Assembly (NCBI GenBank): GCA_009741485.1 | Contig: CM019237.1 | Span: forward strand, 53,060,252-53,124,251 | Length of the DNA stretch: 64,000 nt | Direction: 5' to 3' | From: Malurus cyaneus samueli | Taxonomy: Eukaryota; Chordata; Aves; Passeriformes; Maluridae | Shown here: positions 48,586 to 61,700 of the stretch, in pieces | Layout: the number at the start of each line of letters is the position of its first letter | How positions within the stretch are numbered: position 1 is the first letter of the stretch | The notes under the pieces: generated by a model | Seen by the model: the letters and a program-made list of their open reading frames with translations, nothing else | The model's database searches: none | What the model was told of the DNA's origin: nothing | Position numbers and translations under genes: made by a program

Positions 48586-48942
48586 GTGAAGCCCCTGTGG
48601 TATGGGGGAAGGTGGAACAAGTACAGGTATGGAGAGGCCTGGCAGGTTGATTACATCACACTGCCCCAGACCCATCACGGCAAGCGCTATGTACTCACAG
48701 TGATAGAGTCAGCCGCTGGATGGTTGGAGATGTACCCTGTGCCCCATGCCACTGCCTGTAGCACCATCTTGGGCCTTGAAACACAGGTCCTTTGGAGGCA
48801 TGGTACCCCAGAGAGAATTGAGTCTGACAACGGGACTCATTTCAAGACCAGCCTTATAAACACCTGGGCTAGGGAGCATGGCATTGAGTTCCATATCCCT
48901 TACCATGCACCTGCTGCTGGCAAAGTGGAACAATGTAACTAA
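48586..48942 (+). pseudogene. pol: Integrase catalytic core (ERVL-like)
   Basis: About 118 codons in one frame, ended by TAA 48940-48942. The core would insert the viral DNA into the host genome. The three catalytic acids are present: Asp in WQVDYI (GAT 48649-48651), Asp in ESDNGTHF (GAC 48826-48828) and Glu in GKVEQC (GAA 48928-48930). Only 33 residues separate the second Asp from the Glu, where retroviral integrases have 35. This suggests a six-base in-frame loss between GIE and FHIPY. The following C-terminal domain is in another frame. The start is not a true start: GTG at 48586 is only where the frame opens. Confidence 0.8.
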
Positions 48943-49021
48943 CTCTTAAAAACCACCTTGAAGTCACTGGGCAGGAGTACTTAAAAAAAACTGGGAGCAG
49001 CACCTAGCAAAGGCTACCTGG

Positions 49022-49258
49022 ATGGTAAACACCCGAGGCTCCATCAACCGAGCAGGCCCTGCTCAATCTGAACCCCTGCATACAGTAGATGGAGACAGGG
49101 TGCCAGCAGTACATCTCAGAGGTCTGTTAGAAAAGAATGTCAGGATTAATTCTGCCTCAAGAAAAGACAAACCCACCCATGGAGTTGCCTTTGCTCAGGG
49201 ACGATGCTACACATGGTGGGTAATGCAGGAGGACGGAGAAACTTGTTGGGTACCTTAG
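49022..49258 (+). pseudogene. pol: Integrase C-terminal domain (ERVL-like)
   Basis: A 78-codon frame carrying MVNTRGSINRAGPAQSEP and later VFAQ/TWWVMQEDGE-type sequence, ending in TAG 49256-49258. It is the DNA-binding end of integrase and of pol. Between 48943 and 49021 the reading is broken by frame changes and a stop. No env frame follows. Confidence 0.7.
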
Positions 49259-49286
49259 GGGGATTTGATTTTGAGTGAAAACTGCT

Positions 49287-50108
49287 TGTAATGTTGGGAT
49301 GCCTATGATTACTGCTTGCTGAATGTCACTGCCACTATTTTGTATATATGTATATATATTTGTGTGTCTTTAGAGTTAGAATGTATTAGTTTGGGCTTCA
49401 AGCAGACGGATATTGAATGTCTTGGGCTGATGTTGTGCCAATCTTGTATTCCTATATTCTTGCAGCTTGTATGCCCAAAAGGTGGCTGTGCCTTTAAATC
49501 TGACCCAGAAGAAGGGGCAGGGGCGGCTGGGAAGGCAGCAGGAAGTTTAAAAGCTGGCGTTGCCGTGCAGCCGTTTGCTTTTGGACCTCAGCTTGATGCT
49601 GTGGGAGGTCTGATTGCTGTGTGCAGGGGAGTTATGTTGTTGCTGTTTAGCTAGCTTGGGTTCGTTAAGTTGGACAAACAGCTTTCCCTGGACTGCCACA
49701 TTCCCCCCATCTTCCCTTTCCCCCATGCAGCTCCTGTGTTTTTTCTTCTGGAGCTATTTGGTGGCCAGTGGGGACAAACAGCGCCTCTCTGTCTCGTCCC
49801 AGAGTCTGGAAGATGCCAAGCCAGCAACAGAAAAGCACACTGAGCCCTCTGTTTCATCCACAGTGAGGAGAGGACTATCATCATTTTTTTTCCACTGTGG
49901 CCAGAGTGGCCACTTGGACTTTTTCTTTTGTTTTTTTTTCCTGGGGACAGGAGCCCCCATCTTTTCTCCGCACCACATGGCCAAGCAGCTATGGGGGGAG
50001 ATGGTAGCACGCATTCCTAGACCTTAAAATATCAAATAGTGACTTTTTATCTGTGTCCTGTGGCCACCTTGTTTCGTTAATAAAGTATTTTTCTCTTCAC
50101 TTTACCCA
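49287..50108 (+). mobile_element. Probable 3' LTR of the ERVL-like element
   Basis: About 820 bp lie between the end of pol and an apparent CA terminus after an AATAAA at 50079-50084. The 5' boundary (about tgttgggatgcc) is an estimate. A TATA-like agtttaaaag at about 49544 follows a GC-rich part, which would fit an LTR promoter. No second copy of this sequence was seen in the window, so the boundaries cannot be confirmed by LTR pairing or by a 5-bp target-site duplication. Confidence 0.5.
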
Positions 50109-53100
50109 AACATCTATTTAATATTGGTGGGAAAAAAATATCAAATCTTTCACTTCAGAGGAAAAATTTACTCTGTAACGTTTTTTCTCTGAAAGCATTT
50201 TCTCAAACCGAGACACCATATCTCTGCCAGGTAAGGAATCACTGGGACCCCTACAACTCTTTTCTGAATGCTGCATGACAAAAACAATAAATCAGTTGTG
50301 TTGGTGTAAGAACACTGCATTACAAGTGATGAGACCCTTTAAAATATGGAGCATAGTTTTCCTTTCTTGCCCTTTGAACCAGAAACATTGTCATTCACTG
50401 TGGATTTAGTGCCTTTTCATTGTAAATTTCTTGGAGGGTGAGGGGGGAGTGGGTTTTTGGCTTTTTTTTTTTTTTCTTCCAGTAGTCCCCCTTTCCACTC
50501 CCATAAAACTTTGCAGAGTTGAATGCTAAAAGAGCTGGTGCTCATAATGAACATCCCTATGTAAGATTTGTTGTAAAATTGCAGGCACAGGCAGTATTTC
50601 CAAGTCCTCTGAGTTACAAACGCTAAAAGCACCTATCTTTTGTAGATTCCTGCTACAAGGCCTCTATACTGGGATAAATATTATGTTTTTTAGTCTTTGA
50701 TGGTGTATTTTTGATTATTAAAATGCTGATATTTTTAAAGGTCATGGTAAGTCTGCTGTAAAAATGTTGTGCTGAGATTTAAATGAAAACTTGGGGACTG
50801 GTAGTCCAGTGAATGTCAGGAAACTGCCTGATTTCAGGCCCCTTGAAAACCTCACTCTTTTTACCTTTATTTTTCATACAGCTCCCTATTTATGGCTGAG
50901 GTTTACTTAATTTCAGCTTTCTAACACCCAGTCGAAGGTAGTCATCTGGTTTCTCTCTGTAGTTAATCGAAAGAGATAAGCACCTCCAGGCAGTGCCTTA
51001 TCGCAGAAAGGTGAGATAAATCTGCTTTTGGAGATGTGTATCCCTTCCAATTGACAACAGAGGAATCCTGGAGAGGTAGTTCAGACCAGATGCCTATCTT
51101 TAGGTGGCTGAAGTTAGGCAGGGTGTTTACTCCTTATCCTAGGTGGTTTGGAATCAGGCTTTCTAGTTATGGACTGATAGCAAAGGAAGCAATTCCTCTA
51201 ATTCAATACCTTGTCATGCAGGTAAAGCTTCAGGTATTTCTACAAGTGGGCTGGGAGGCTAAGAACAGCAGCTCACAAGAGGAATGGAAACTCTGTGACT
51301 GTGGCAGTGTTTTATGAAAGTGCCTGTTCAGTTCCACCATGCAATTCCAGGTTGACCCACGCTCATCTCCCTGTCACCCACATCATGGCATGGGAGTCAA
51401 AATCATTCTGTCTCTCCGGAAGGAGTTTTTGAGGAGTTAGGACTGAGTTGTTAAGTACTCACAAAGCTGGGAACAGCACAATTAACTGGAGAGGCAGAAG
51501 TAGGAGTACTGTGAGTGGGCAGGAGCTGCCTGTCGCTAGCCCAGTCTTTCAGATGCTTTATAATAGCAGGGATCACATCCTTATAGGAATGAGAACCTCC
51601 CCAAGCCCTTTATAGCACACCCCTCTGACAGCTAGAGGTTGCTTGCAGGAAAAGGAAGGAAAGATGACTTTGAGGATACCCATGATGGGAGGCAGCTGCT
51701 GTTGACAGCAGGTTGCATGTGGCACTTTACATCAGATCTCCTTGGGCACCTGGGCACATCCACCCTTGGCTCTCACCCCTCAATGCCTCCCTGATCCAGT
51801 GCCCAGCTGTACTGTGCATGCCATGGATGAGCCTATTGGTTTAAGAATTGCTGTACAAGCCATTCTTTTTCCCAGTGGAGAAATAAACACAGATTTCTCT
51901 TCTTAAGAATATAATAAGGTCAGAATTCAGAACAAAATGAGTGTGTGGGTATGTAAAGACTCCTCCTGTATATGCATCTGCCATTCACTCTTCTGGCTGG
52001 GAGATTATCAGCTCTATATGACATGACATTATACAGCAGAAAGAACACTGGCACACATCATCTCTTTATGTATTCCTTTTATCATCAGGATCACTGTAAG
52101 CTAATGAAGCTACTGGAAAGAGAGTTTCTTTACAATTTCCATATATCATTCAGTAGTCACAGGAAATAGAGAGAAAAATAAATGAAAACCAGGAATTTAT
52201 TAAAGACTGTTCCTTCATTTTTATTAACATTAAAGCAAGTCTTGTTTTAAAAGAGTCTTGCTTTAAAAAGCCTTGCAGAATACAGAAACAACAGAAACCT
52301 TCCACCCTGCAGTATTCAATCATACTTCTTTGTACATAACTTTAGTGGATCCTGAAAGGAGAAATTTTGGAGTTCTGTTTTTTTTTTGGGGAGGCATCTG
52401 AAAAACGTAAAAGAATAATTTAAACTGGAAGGGTTTAGGAAGGCTAGATCTCAGACCATTAAAAGATGAATTTCCCAAACTCAAAAATATTGGAGAAAGC
52501 CCATCTTCACACTAAATATTGATTATAAAGGTACCAAAAGCATGCATTAAGAAATTAGAAAATTTGCTAGTGGCTATAACATCATATGGAAAAATATGTA
52601 ACATGACTGGTAAAATGAATATATAAAAATGTGCTATCCTATTCTAAATTTCAAGATTACAGTAGTAATAGCACATAAGCCAAGCTCATTTTTTTTGTAA
52701 TTAAAATACCTTAGTGATATTTATGTCTGCACAATGTAACACATTTCCTTCCTTTACACACTTTCTGTGCTATAGGGAGATAACATTTGTAGGAAAGCCG
52801 AAACCAGTAGCAATGGGTAAGAACACCACAAGATGTCACTGCTAACCTGGCAAAACGGCTGCTGCTTCCAAGCTGCTAGACAACATACTATTAATTTATA
52901 ATAAAAGGTATCTGACAACTTTATTCTGATGAATTATGGGAATCCAAAGCACAATTCCAAGTCTTTGGTTTATAAATTGTCATTGATTTTAATGTTCTTT
53001 GTAAAGTTGTGGCACGCAACAAATTTTCCTGCCAAAAGCTGTTAAATAAATAGTCATCCTTTGCTCCGAATAGTACATTGAACTTGTTAGAGTGATGAGC

Positions 53101-56100
53101 AGAATGAATTGATGGTTGTCCATAAACCATTTATGACAGAATGCACAGCAGCAATTCAAGCAGTTATTGAATGCATTTATTAGAGGTTTTTTTTTTTTTT
53201 TTTTTTTTTTTTTAATGAAAACAACTCCACTGAACTGAGAGGAGCAGACACAGGTAGTACAGAAGCAATTCCTATACTGTTCTTTGCCTGATGTTTCCTC
53301 TTGAATGACACATGGCTGGGACTGCTGCAGGATTTCTGAGCAGCACATCTGCCTCACCCCTGGAATTATCTGATTTCCCGGCATAGGAGATCTGGCACTG
53401 TGAAAATACATTTCGCATCCTCTGAAAATGGACAGTTATTGTAATAACTGACAGATAAGCTAATTTCCTTTTCTAAAAATTTACTAAATCTTGTGTTTCC
53501 TTGAAAAACTCACAGAATGGTTATAATAGTTGCAATTAATTTTATACTCAAATTTATATATATTTGATAGCATTATCTGTAGAGCCAAAGATGTGGAAAA
53601 TTTACTTTTCTCATGTAATGCCCATTGTTAAACCCGAAAACCACACATTATTACTTTGGGAGGGGAAAAAACCCCAAACCAACAACTTGCCAACAAACAG
53701 ATTTCCAAACCTCTGCCCGTTTTCTAGATCTGAATTGAGATCAAACCCTTTTAGCAATTTAAGAAGGTAGCAAAGTGTGAAAGGAGTTTGGACATGGAAG
53801 GACTTAAAGACTGGTTTAAAAAACAAAAATCAGGTTTCTTATATGATACTGCTAACCAAAAATAGAAAGTGAAGGTGCTAGAAATCTTGCAAGTGAGCTT
53901 GGTAAAGTTTGCAGCACCATTTTGTAGAAGCAGGGACAGATCCCCAGATGATATAAATCAATTTAACTCAAAGTTTGGGGGAGAAAAATTTGGTTTATAG
54001 CAGCTGAACATAGGGAGTTAGGCATGTTTTGTCAATTCACTGAAACTACATGTATGCACAAATGCTATGCTTGATTAAAGAAATTATACCCTTAAGCTTA
54101 GGTATTTATATACCCCTGTTTTCTAAAATTTTGACAAGATTTAATTTCATATATGTAAAATCAGATGAAGCAAAGTTCTTGCCTGATATTTTTGCTCTTT
54201 TGCAAAAGCATAACTGAACAAGGAATTTTCTGTGTCTCATTCATGGAATGGTTGTTTCCAGATATGGTACATCAACCTTAAATTTGAATGTATTTTGTCC
54301 AAGGGGTTACCACACTGTGAGTAATATGTATTTTATTTTTTTTTTAAGGAAGTACAATGAAAAGTTGGGAACAGAAAGAAAGAAACAATTAGAAAGTTTT
54401 TATAAAACTGGCTCCCACCAACGGCTTCTCTGGAAACATTTTGGTCTGACATATAAATACTGTGTTTACCAACATTTCAAAATGCAGTCTATAATCTGTG
54501 TACACTTGTTATTTTATTAATGCTTTTTATTCCCAGTTACCGATGAACAGACGAATGTTTGAATACAGGCTCCACAGTGTGACTTGTACGTATGGACGGA
54601 TGTTGACATGCTTAAAAATCTTTTAGTTGCATGAATTGAAAATGCAGTTAGATTTTAGTTCTGCCAAGCTACAGCTGTGAGGGGGAAAGATTTGTCAGTA
54701 TACATTTATGTGCATTTTTAGTGTATGAGAGGTTTTGGTAAATGTGTATTAAAACTGAAATTTTATGACTGTTTTGTTAAAAATACTGCTTGCCTTTTCC
54801 TGGTGTGAATCGTGCTTCTAGCCTGTGGCAGATACCTCTGGGCACTGGAAGGTGCTGCAATGCCAGGGAAAAGGAGATACTTTGCTGTTTTGGGGAAAGG
54901 GGGGAAGTTTGCACTAACACTGAGCACTTTGGCAGTAATGCCTCCACACTCGGGTTTGCAGCTGAGGGTAGGTTTGTGCAAATCCTCTCTAAAATCTCTG
55001 TAAGAAAATACAGCTGATTCTCCCCATTTAACATCTGAAAACTAAACAAACAGAACCTTCAAATCCTTAGACATCTCACCGATGTTAGCAAAATAAACAA
55101 ACCCCACAAAGCAGACAGGTTGAGTGAGACATGATTTCTAGAATCTGTGTCTCTAAGGAGTACTTGGAAGTATTAGATCTCATTTTAGTGTGCAGCTTTA
55201 AAGGAAACAGCCAGGGCATGATCGCTGCTGGTGTAAATCATTCTTGTTTCTTGCAAACTAGTGGAGCTGGGATAATTTACTCCAGCCAAAGCTCTGGTTG
55301 CCCTGAATGTAGTCAGATTTGTCTGTAAGTCTTTCAAGCTCAGGAAAAAAAGAGATAGAAATCTTTCTGTACATGTTTTTCCCTTGCATTTGTAAAAGAA
55401 GAAAAAGGAAAGAAAAAAATATGAAAGGATCCCCTAGCCTCCCCCAAAACCTTGAAAAAAATGTTTCACGCAATTTTTATGGGACCTCTGAGGACCTTGA
55501 ATTTTTAAGTAATCTTTTTTGATGATTTTAGACAGACCATTAAGCTGAGGATAAAAGTCCCTCTGTTCAATATCTGGATACATTAAGCATTAGGCTTAAA
55601 ATTTACAGCTCTCATTTTGACAAGGAAAATGGCACGTTTGGTTTCAAGTGCTACCTTGAACTGTTTTTCAACATTAAGACAGGTTGTCAGTCTGAGGGGA
55701 GGAGGTCTGGGCACCAGTGGCAGCTGCTACTGCTCTCGCTGTGTACGCATGTAGGCGCAGAGAGACACGGCATTGCTGCCCGTCATGAGCTGCAACTCGA
55801 GAATGCTTTGGCTTTTTTAAGGCAAAAGGAATATTATGCTGATCCAGGGAAAGGCAGAAAGCAAATGGGGTATCATTTCTGACTGTAAAATGAGTGCTTC
55901 ATCCAAATATTTGAAAGAATGAAAGACAGGGGAGGAAGGAAAATCGAGAATCGTATTTCCAAGAAAGCTTTGGGGATTAGAGTAATGAGGAGTTTGACTT
56001 CCAGCTTCCCTGGTGCTCGTATTCCAGAATGACTTGCTCTTCCCAGCATCTGTGAGGATATTTTACCAAGCAGCAACCACTTTCAATTTCATCCTATGTC

Positions 56101-57464
56101 TGAAAGAGAGACAAAAAAGCAGAGATTTATTGACAGTGTTCTCAGCTGGGAAGATACAGCACGATCTGATTAGGAATCTGATAGGGAGACTTTCACTATG
56201 TTCATTCAAGGCACAACCAGTATACAGCTGGTTTTAATAGTCTTCTGTAGGGGCAGAGAAGCAGCACAGGCTGTTCAGTAGTGGAGGATCACATTTGCTG
56301 TCTGTAGGCATTTCTTCTTTTGAGGTTTGCCAAGGTTAGCAGCTACTTTTGGTGGGGGGGATTATTAGGGCCTTAAATAATCTTATTCATCTGATTGAAA
56401 GGATGGAGGGGCAGTGACCACCCCGTGCAGAACAATGTTCTTGTCCCTGGAAAGGTGCAGGACTGTCTCAGTTAAGGAGAGTGCCTGTCTCATTTGCAGG
56501 TGGCAAACCAGGCTTGCTGGATGTCATCATAGTACAATATGTTTTACTGAGGCAAATTTTGAAGAAAGTGCAAAAATTTGCTTGATGGTAATGTGTGAAA
56601 ATCCAACTCAAGGAAAAGATTAGCCCTGTGTTGCTTGGCTGAAGTCGGTGAGTTTAAGAGAACAAAAATGAATCCATTAATTGATCATCTTCTAAATGAA
56701 AGTAGAGCAGGAAAGTAAAACAACTGTAGAAAAATGCCTCTGGGTTTTTCCCATGTGAGCAGAGCTAGCAACTCCTGCAAGCATATATGTCCTGGCAATG
56801 GTCACAAATCTTTGGGCAAGAAAAGCTTTGGTAACCAAAGTATCTTAGAAAGATCTGAAGCACCTATAAAACAGCATCCCCTCTAGCTGCTGGAGGCAAC
56901 ACATGATCAGGCCATGCAAAAACAAGAGGCATATGACTGCTTTGCTGGCATTTGTGTTTATTGTCCCTGTTATTATTAACTTCAAGCATCTTGTGATTTA
57001 TCTGATACTTGAAAAGAAGGACAGCAAACAAAAGGAGTTGTTGTTTGTTTATTTGTTTTTGATTTTTTTTCCATGGAAGCAGTGAAATATTAACTCAGTG
57101 CAAGTACACTAGGCTGTTGTCTTCACACAGTCAAGAGAGAGATGACCTACCACCACAAATACCACTCACATGTTTCTCAGAGACATTAAATAGGAAAATA
57201 TCATCTCTCAAGTCACAAGAGAGCTGAGAAAGCAAGCCGTAACAGGGTCAATTAAACAGGCTTAATAACGATGGATCTTGTGAGCACTTGCCACTCTTGG
57301 TTAGGCTTACAGTCTGATCCAGGATCACACTTTGGGTAGATTTAGAAATACTTTCATGCAAAAACTGCAATTTGATGATCAATAATTCAAAGTGAAGAAC
57401 ACTTTTACTGTCTCTCCTTTATTTCTAAAACATGACTGAAAATACCCAAATGTTTTAAAGTCAG
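50109..57464. other. Intergenic DNA after the provirus, no gene seen
   Basis: No coding exon or named repeat is supported. It holds a T27 run and short T tracts at 50461 and 52379. Minus-strand ORFs around 53 kb are by-products of the T tract. Confidence 0.45.
53187..53213 (+). repeat. Poly-T tract (27 nt)
   Basis: Uninterrupted run of 27 T. No poly(A) signal precedes the A run on the minus strand and no recognisable retrocopy body follows, so it is called a simple repeat. Confidence 0.9.
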
Positions 57465-58720
57465 TGGTCTTGATGAGCTGCTGCTTGGGATGGATGAAAT
57501 ACTCCCAGAGCTGTCGCTGGCTTGTTTTTGAGACACAAAAGTCTCAGGAAAAGGAAGTGGGCTATTTTGGTCCAGTTGTCTTTCCTTTAAGTTCCAGAAA
57601 TATTCTGGGAGAAGTAACCAAAAAAATTATTTGTAAGCACATACAAGTTAACAATATGAATAGACACCAAATGGATTTGTCAAGAGAAAAATGAGGTCAA
57701 ACTAATCTAATTTCCTTTTGTGAGGGAGTATCAGATCTTGTGGATAAAGGAAAAGCAGATATTTTCCAATCACATATTTTCAGTTTCTTTAGGCTTTTGT
57801 CAGTGTCTTGTGACGTTTTGATAAGTAACTTGATATTGATGAAATTACTATGGAAGGGGCCTAAAATCAATCAGGAAACTGAATATGGAGAATTATCAGG
57901 GGTTTGCTGTCAAAAGGGTAGATTTAAGGTGTTCAACCGGAGTCTGTCCTGATTTCAGGACTACTGAGCATTCCAGTTGCAGTTTGGATGACAGAAGAGT
58001 TCACACTCATTAAATTCTCATGTGACATGGTGCTAGGAGAGACTGAGAGCTCATTGAAGATCTAGATGAGAGTAAAAAGTACCCATCACTAAAATGGATT
58101 CAGAAGAAATTGGAAGAAATTAAATGCAATTTGGTAGGAAGAGTTACAAGTGTCACCCTCAGGCTTATATGACCAGAAGTTCAAGTTGGGGGGCAAAGCC
58201 TTTGATAGATGCTGTGTGGTGCAGGACCTGAGGGACACAGTAGAGCATAAGGCAAATCTAAGTCAACACTGTCATCCTGGAGTGAAAAAGGCAAATATCA
58301 TTTTGGAAAGGATCAACAGGAGTATAACCTTCATGACCCGTGATTTTTTTCTGCTATATTTAGCATCTATAACACCTCAATTTTAAGGCTATTTCTGCTT
58401 TTGCATAGTGCAGTGCAAGAAAGATGTGTAAGAAAATACAGAGAACAGTGATAGTGATCAGAGGTCCAGGAAGTGTGGCCCATGAAGGGATAATAAATTA
58501 CTTTTCTTCTAAAATAAAAGAACAAAGATTGGGGGGTATGTAATGGTGATTGCAACTACAAAAAAGCAGAGCCATCATGCAGGAGAAGTTTTGAGAACTC
58601 CATCACTGGGTCTCTTACAGAAAACTTAAACATCAACAATGATACAGGAAGAGTAGATTCTGTTTTCAGACAGAAAAGGGAGGCAAGGTGACCCTGCAAG
58701 ATTCCTTATAATGCTGCTCA
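57465..58720 (+). mobile_element. Old CR1-like LINE copy (+), pol-derived, heavily decayed
   Basis: Faint but ordered similarity to the last third of a CR1-like LINE. Blocks in order: 'ccaaatggatttgtcaagag', a 'cttgtggataaagg' block, 'aggcttttgtcagtgtcttg', 'gggtttgctgtcaaaagg', 'caagttggggggcaaagcc', 'aaaggcaaatatcattttgg', 'tgatcagaggtccaggaag' and 'atggtgattgcaactac'. These correspond to the RT end and the following region. Many indels mean no frame survives. It is much older than the short CR1 3' ends elsewhere in the window. Confidence 0.55.
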
Positions 58721-61700
58721 CCCATGACTATTTGTGAGTGAATATGGTTTATTCAGGAAATTCAGAATCAGGGTTTAATAAAACATGGCTCAAAGATATG
58801 GAGGAAGAAGAGTGTGCTAAGCAAAATTGTGGTGACTGAAAGTGCTGGAAGAAAGGCAGGAATGGAAAGGGTAGTTTAATGGGTGCCATCATGGCTCTAA
58901 CTTAGCTGGAGTTTTCCAGGGTCAACCAAGATTTTGCCCACTGCCAATGATTTCTGTAACTCAGGAGACAAAGTGATTTTTTTTTTTAAAAAGAATTACA
59001 CAGGCCTCATCATGCTACCACTGCTGAATTACTTTTCTGTTAACGTTATTTGAAATGTAAGTAACCTTTTCTCTCCTGGGTGCCTCTGTTCTTCAGACAT
59101 GTCCAGGTTATACTCCTCTTTTCCTAGATACAAGATACTTGTCTGACTTAAAAAAATTAGTACTGCATGTAGGATGAATCATGTTGGTTTTTCCTAATGT
59201 TCTTCCACAAATAATTGTTAAATTCTTTTTGACATTCATGCTTCAGGTAGATTTAAAAGCTGTTTTGTATGAGCCTTTCATTTATTTTTTTCTTAGTCTG
59301 TATGTCTTCATAAATCAGATAGAAGCCAGCTTCTTATCACTGCCTCACTCCAAACACCAAGATGAGTGTGGAATACCTGACATAGCCAACAGGAAAAGAC
59401 ATGAGAGTGGGGCAATCCTATTCCTTCTACCTCAGAATATTCTTTGGTGTACTTATCTTCAGACATGAATGAGGTGTTTTTCCTAATCTCGGCCTCTTTG
59501 TCAGGAATCCTCTCCTGCTGCTTGTTGGGACTGTGCCAGCCTTTTGTTGTAGCAGATTTGTGAAGGGATTAGAGAAGTGCACAGACACCGGGTCTGTAAA
59601 TACATGCAGGAGGAAACAGTCAGAGAAGTTCCTTTTCATATTATGAATAGAGCAGTTGGTAGAGCTGGGGGAGTGTAAGGAGTGTGGGGCAGAATTGACC
59701 GGGCTGATGTGGTGATTTAATAACTGCTTACCTTAAAAAATCAATGACTATGGGACTATTGAATTAAAAAAATAAATGTTCTTGTGTAAGAACTCAGTTT
59801 CACTAAGTCCTAGAGGCACCTGCACTTCTTTATCCCAATTGTCCTTATTGGTTTGATGATTCTGCTCTGAGGACAGCTAAAAGCATGCGAGCTCCATGAG
59901 AAATCAGCATGTTCCCTGGCAAAGGCTGGGATCCTCACATTACCTGGAAGCTTCACAGAAATAGGATCTCAGCCTTGTCTAATTTTTTTGGCATATTAAT
60001 TTTTAGGAAACATTTAGATTGTCTCATTTGAGGCTGAAAGTCCTAGTTCACACCTGTAAAGCAACAGTCATCATTGTGTAATGTTGATAAATTAAGGGAG
60101 CATTGATTTGAGATACACATATACGGGGACTAGAATAATATTTTATTTCTAGAAGGAAACCTTTGTGTCTGACAGATGTGTAGCTAAAAATTCAATTTGG
60201 AAGTTTAACTTTTGCATATCTAAATACTGTAGAGTGTTGGTATTATTTGCTCTGCAATACTGATCACAGGTCTGACTTATGCTTTGGTGATGAGCAAGGA
60301 CAGAAAAAAGAGAATCCCAAATTTAAAGAGGGTAATATTAAAAAAAAATTCCTTTAAAATTATGTTTTCAAAAGTGATCCAGGCACTTAGGAATCTACAC
60401 TCCACTGAATTTCAACTCACTTTTGAAAGGCCGATGGAGATGGGTTGTCATTTTTGGGTGGATTGCTAACAGTGGGAATAGATCCTGCAGTCACTTTGAT
60501 TGCAAGGGTTGTCTGGATGTTTTTATTTGCCATCCAATTCCAAATTCACATTTGCAGGAGAATAAAACCAGAGAGAATGTTGGACAGCAGATGAGCCTAA
60601 CTGAGGGTTCTAAATCACCAAAACCAGTGATGTAAAACAAAAAGTATGAGTTATCAATACTGTCCATCTACCTGTGTTTTGCTATTTGACAGTTTCACAC
60701 TAGTCACTGTAAGACAAGTAGTCCTAGCAGAGAAATGGAATGGGAGAGGCTGGAATAGACTTTCAGCTCTGCAAGGGTATTTCATAGGGAAATGTGAGCC
60801 TGGAGAGAGAGCTAAGGAAAAAGTAGTAGAAGTGGTAAACTGTCAAATAACATGCGAAGTAGTCAGGACATGCAAACGTTGAGAGCTGAAGTATCAGGAT
60901 TTTAAACTGTGGATAGCCATCACAATATCTCCTCTACACTGAAAAGGGCAGGAGAAGAGGAAATAGTTCTAAGTGAGAATCAACATAGAAGGCAGCATCA
61001 GAAATACAGTGACAGAAAGGAAGAAAGTGGGAAGATGAGATTTTTACCTAGAGCAGGTTGGATTGAGATGGAAGAAAAAATCCAACAAATTTAAAAGCAG
61101 GAGCAGGAAAGAACTCGGAAGAAGATGGAGTGTTTTTGGGGAAGTCAAGAGGAATTGGGAGCTGAAAAATTAGTGTTAGAAATATGTTTGACACATAATT
61201 CAGTGAAACCGTCAATTCTTATCTACCTTCACTGGGATTTAACTTTTTCTTTGCACATGTTTGCAAGTGCCCTTCCTGCATACCATCACTGCTGTCTCTT
61301 CATTTTGATAAACCGAACTGCTGTGAGTTTTGTAAAATTTGACCAACACCAAATTACTGAAGCCAGAAGATAAATATCTGTTTCACTTACAAACATGCCA
61401 GCTTGTCAGACTGTTATTACAGCAACCAGCATGAAACCCTGCTGCTTTTTAGGAATTGTGTTTGCAGTACGGATCTGCAGCAACTCTGGACATGACAGCA
61501 GAAACCACAGCAGATCCTTCTGTAACTTGTGTTTGATTGAAGCCTGAGCACAGCATTTGTCTGCTTTTCTTTCGGCTTTTCTTCTTTACCCTGATTTTAT
61601 CGCATACAATCTATTTGTGCTTTGGAAAAAAAAACTGGGCTTAGCTAGAGGAGTTTTATTTGACTGGTCATCAGTTCTGAATAGCAAAGAAAAATTAATT

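Larger units (their letters stand above)
44114..50108 (+). mobile_element. ERVL-like (class III) endogenous retrovirus remnant
   Basis: Order on the + strand: primer-binding-site-like sequence, small membrane ORF, gag, protease, reverse transcriptase, RNase H, integrase with C-terminal domain, then a 3' LTR. No env is visible. The class III assignment rests on the pol order, the absence of env, and my recognition of the gag and pol reading frames as those of bird ERVL elements; it was not confirmed by search. Coding capacity is lost. Stops lie at 44923, 45565, 45891, 47356, 47721, 47829, 48095, 48226, 48518 and 48940. The frame changes near 44.99, 45.26, 45.8, 46.6, 47.49, 47.83, 48.19, 48.37, 48.58 and 48.95-49.02 kb. 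No 5' LTR matching the 3' LTR lies upstream, so the element is 5'-truncated or rearranged. Confidence 0.85.

Noticed and set aside
49614..50027. 137-codon + ORF after pol, considered as env
   Set aside because: It lies within the LTR region, lacks env features such as a signal peptide, cleavage site and fusion peptide, and is low complexity.
53187..53213. T27 run considered as the inverted poly(A) tail of a processed pseudogene
   Set aside because: No poly(A) signal before the tail on the minus strand and no recognisable coding body; such retrocopies are also rare in birds.
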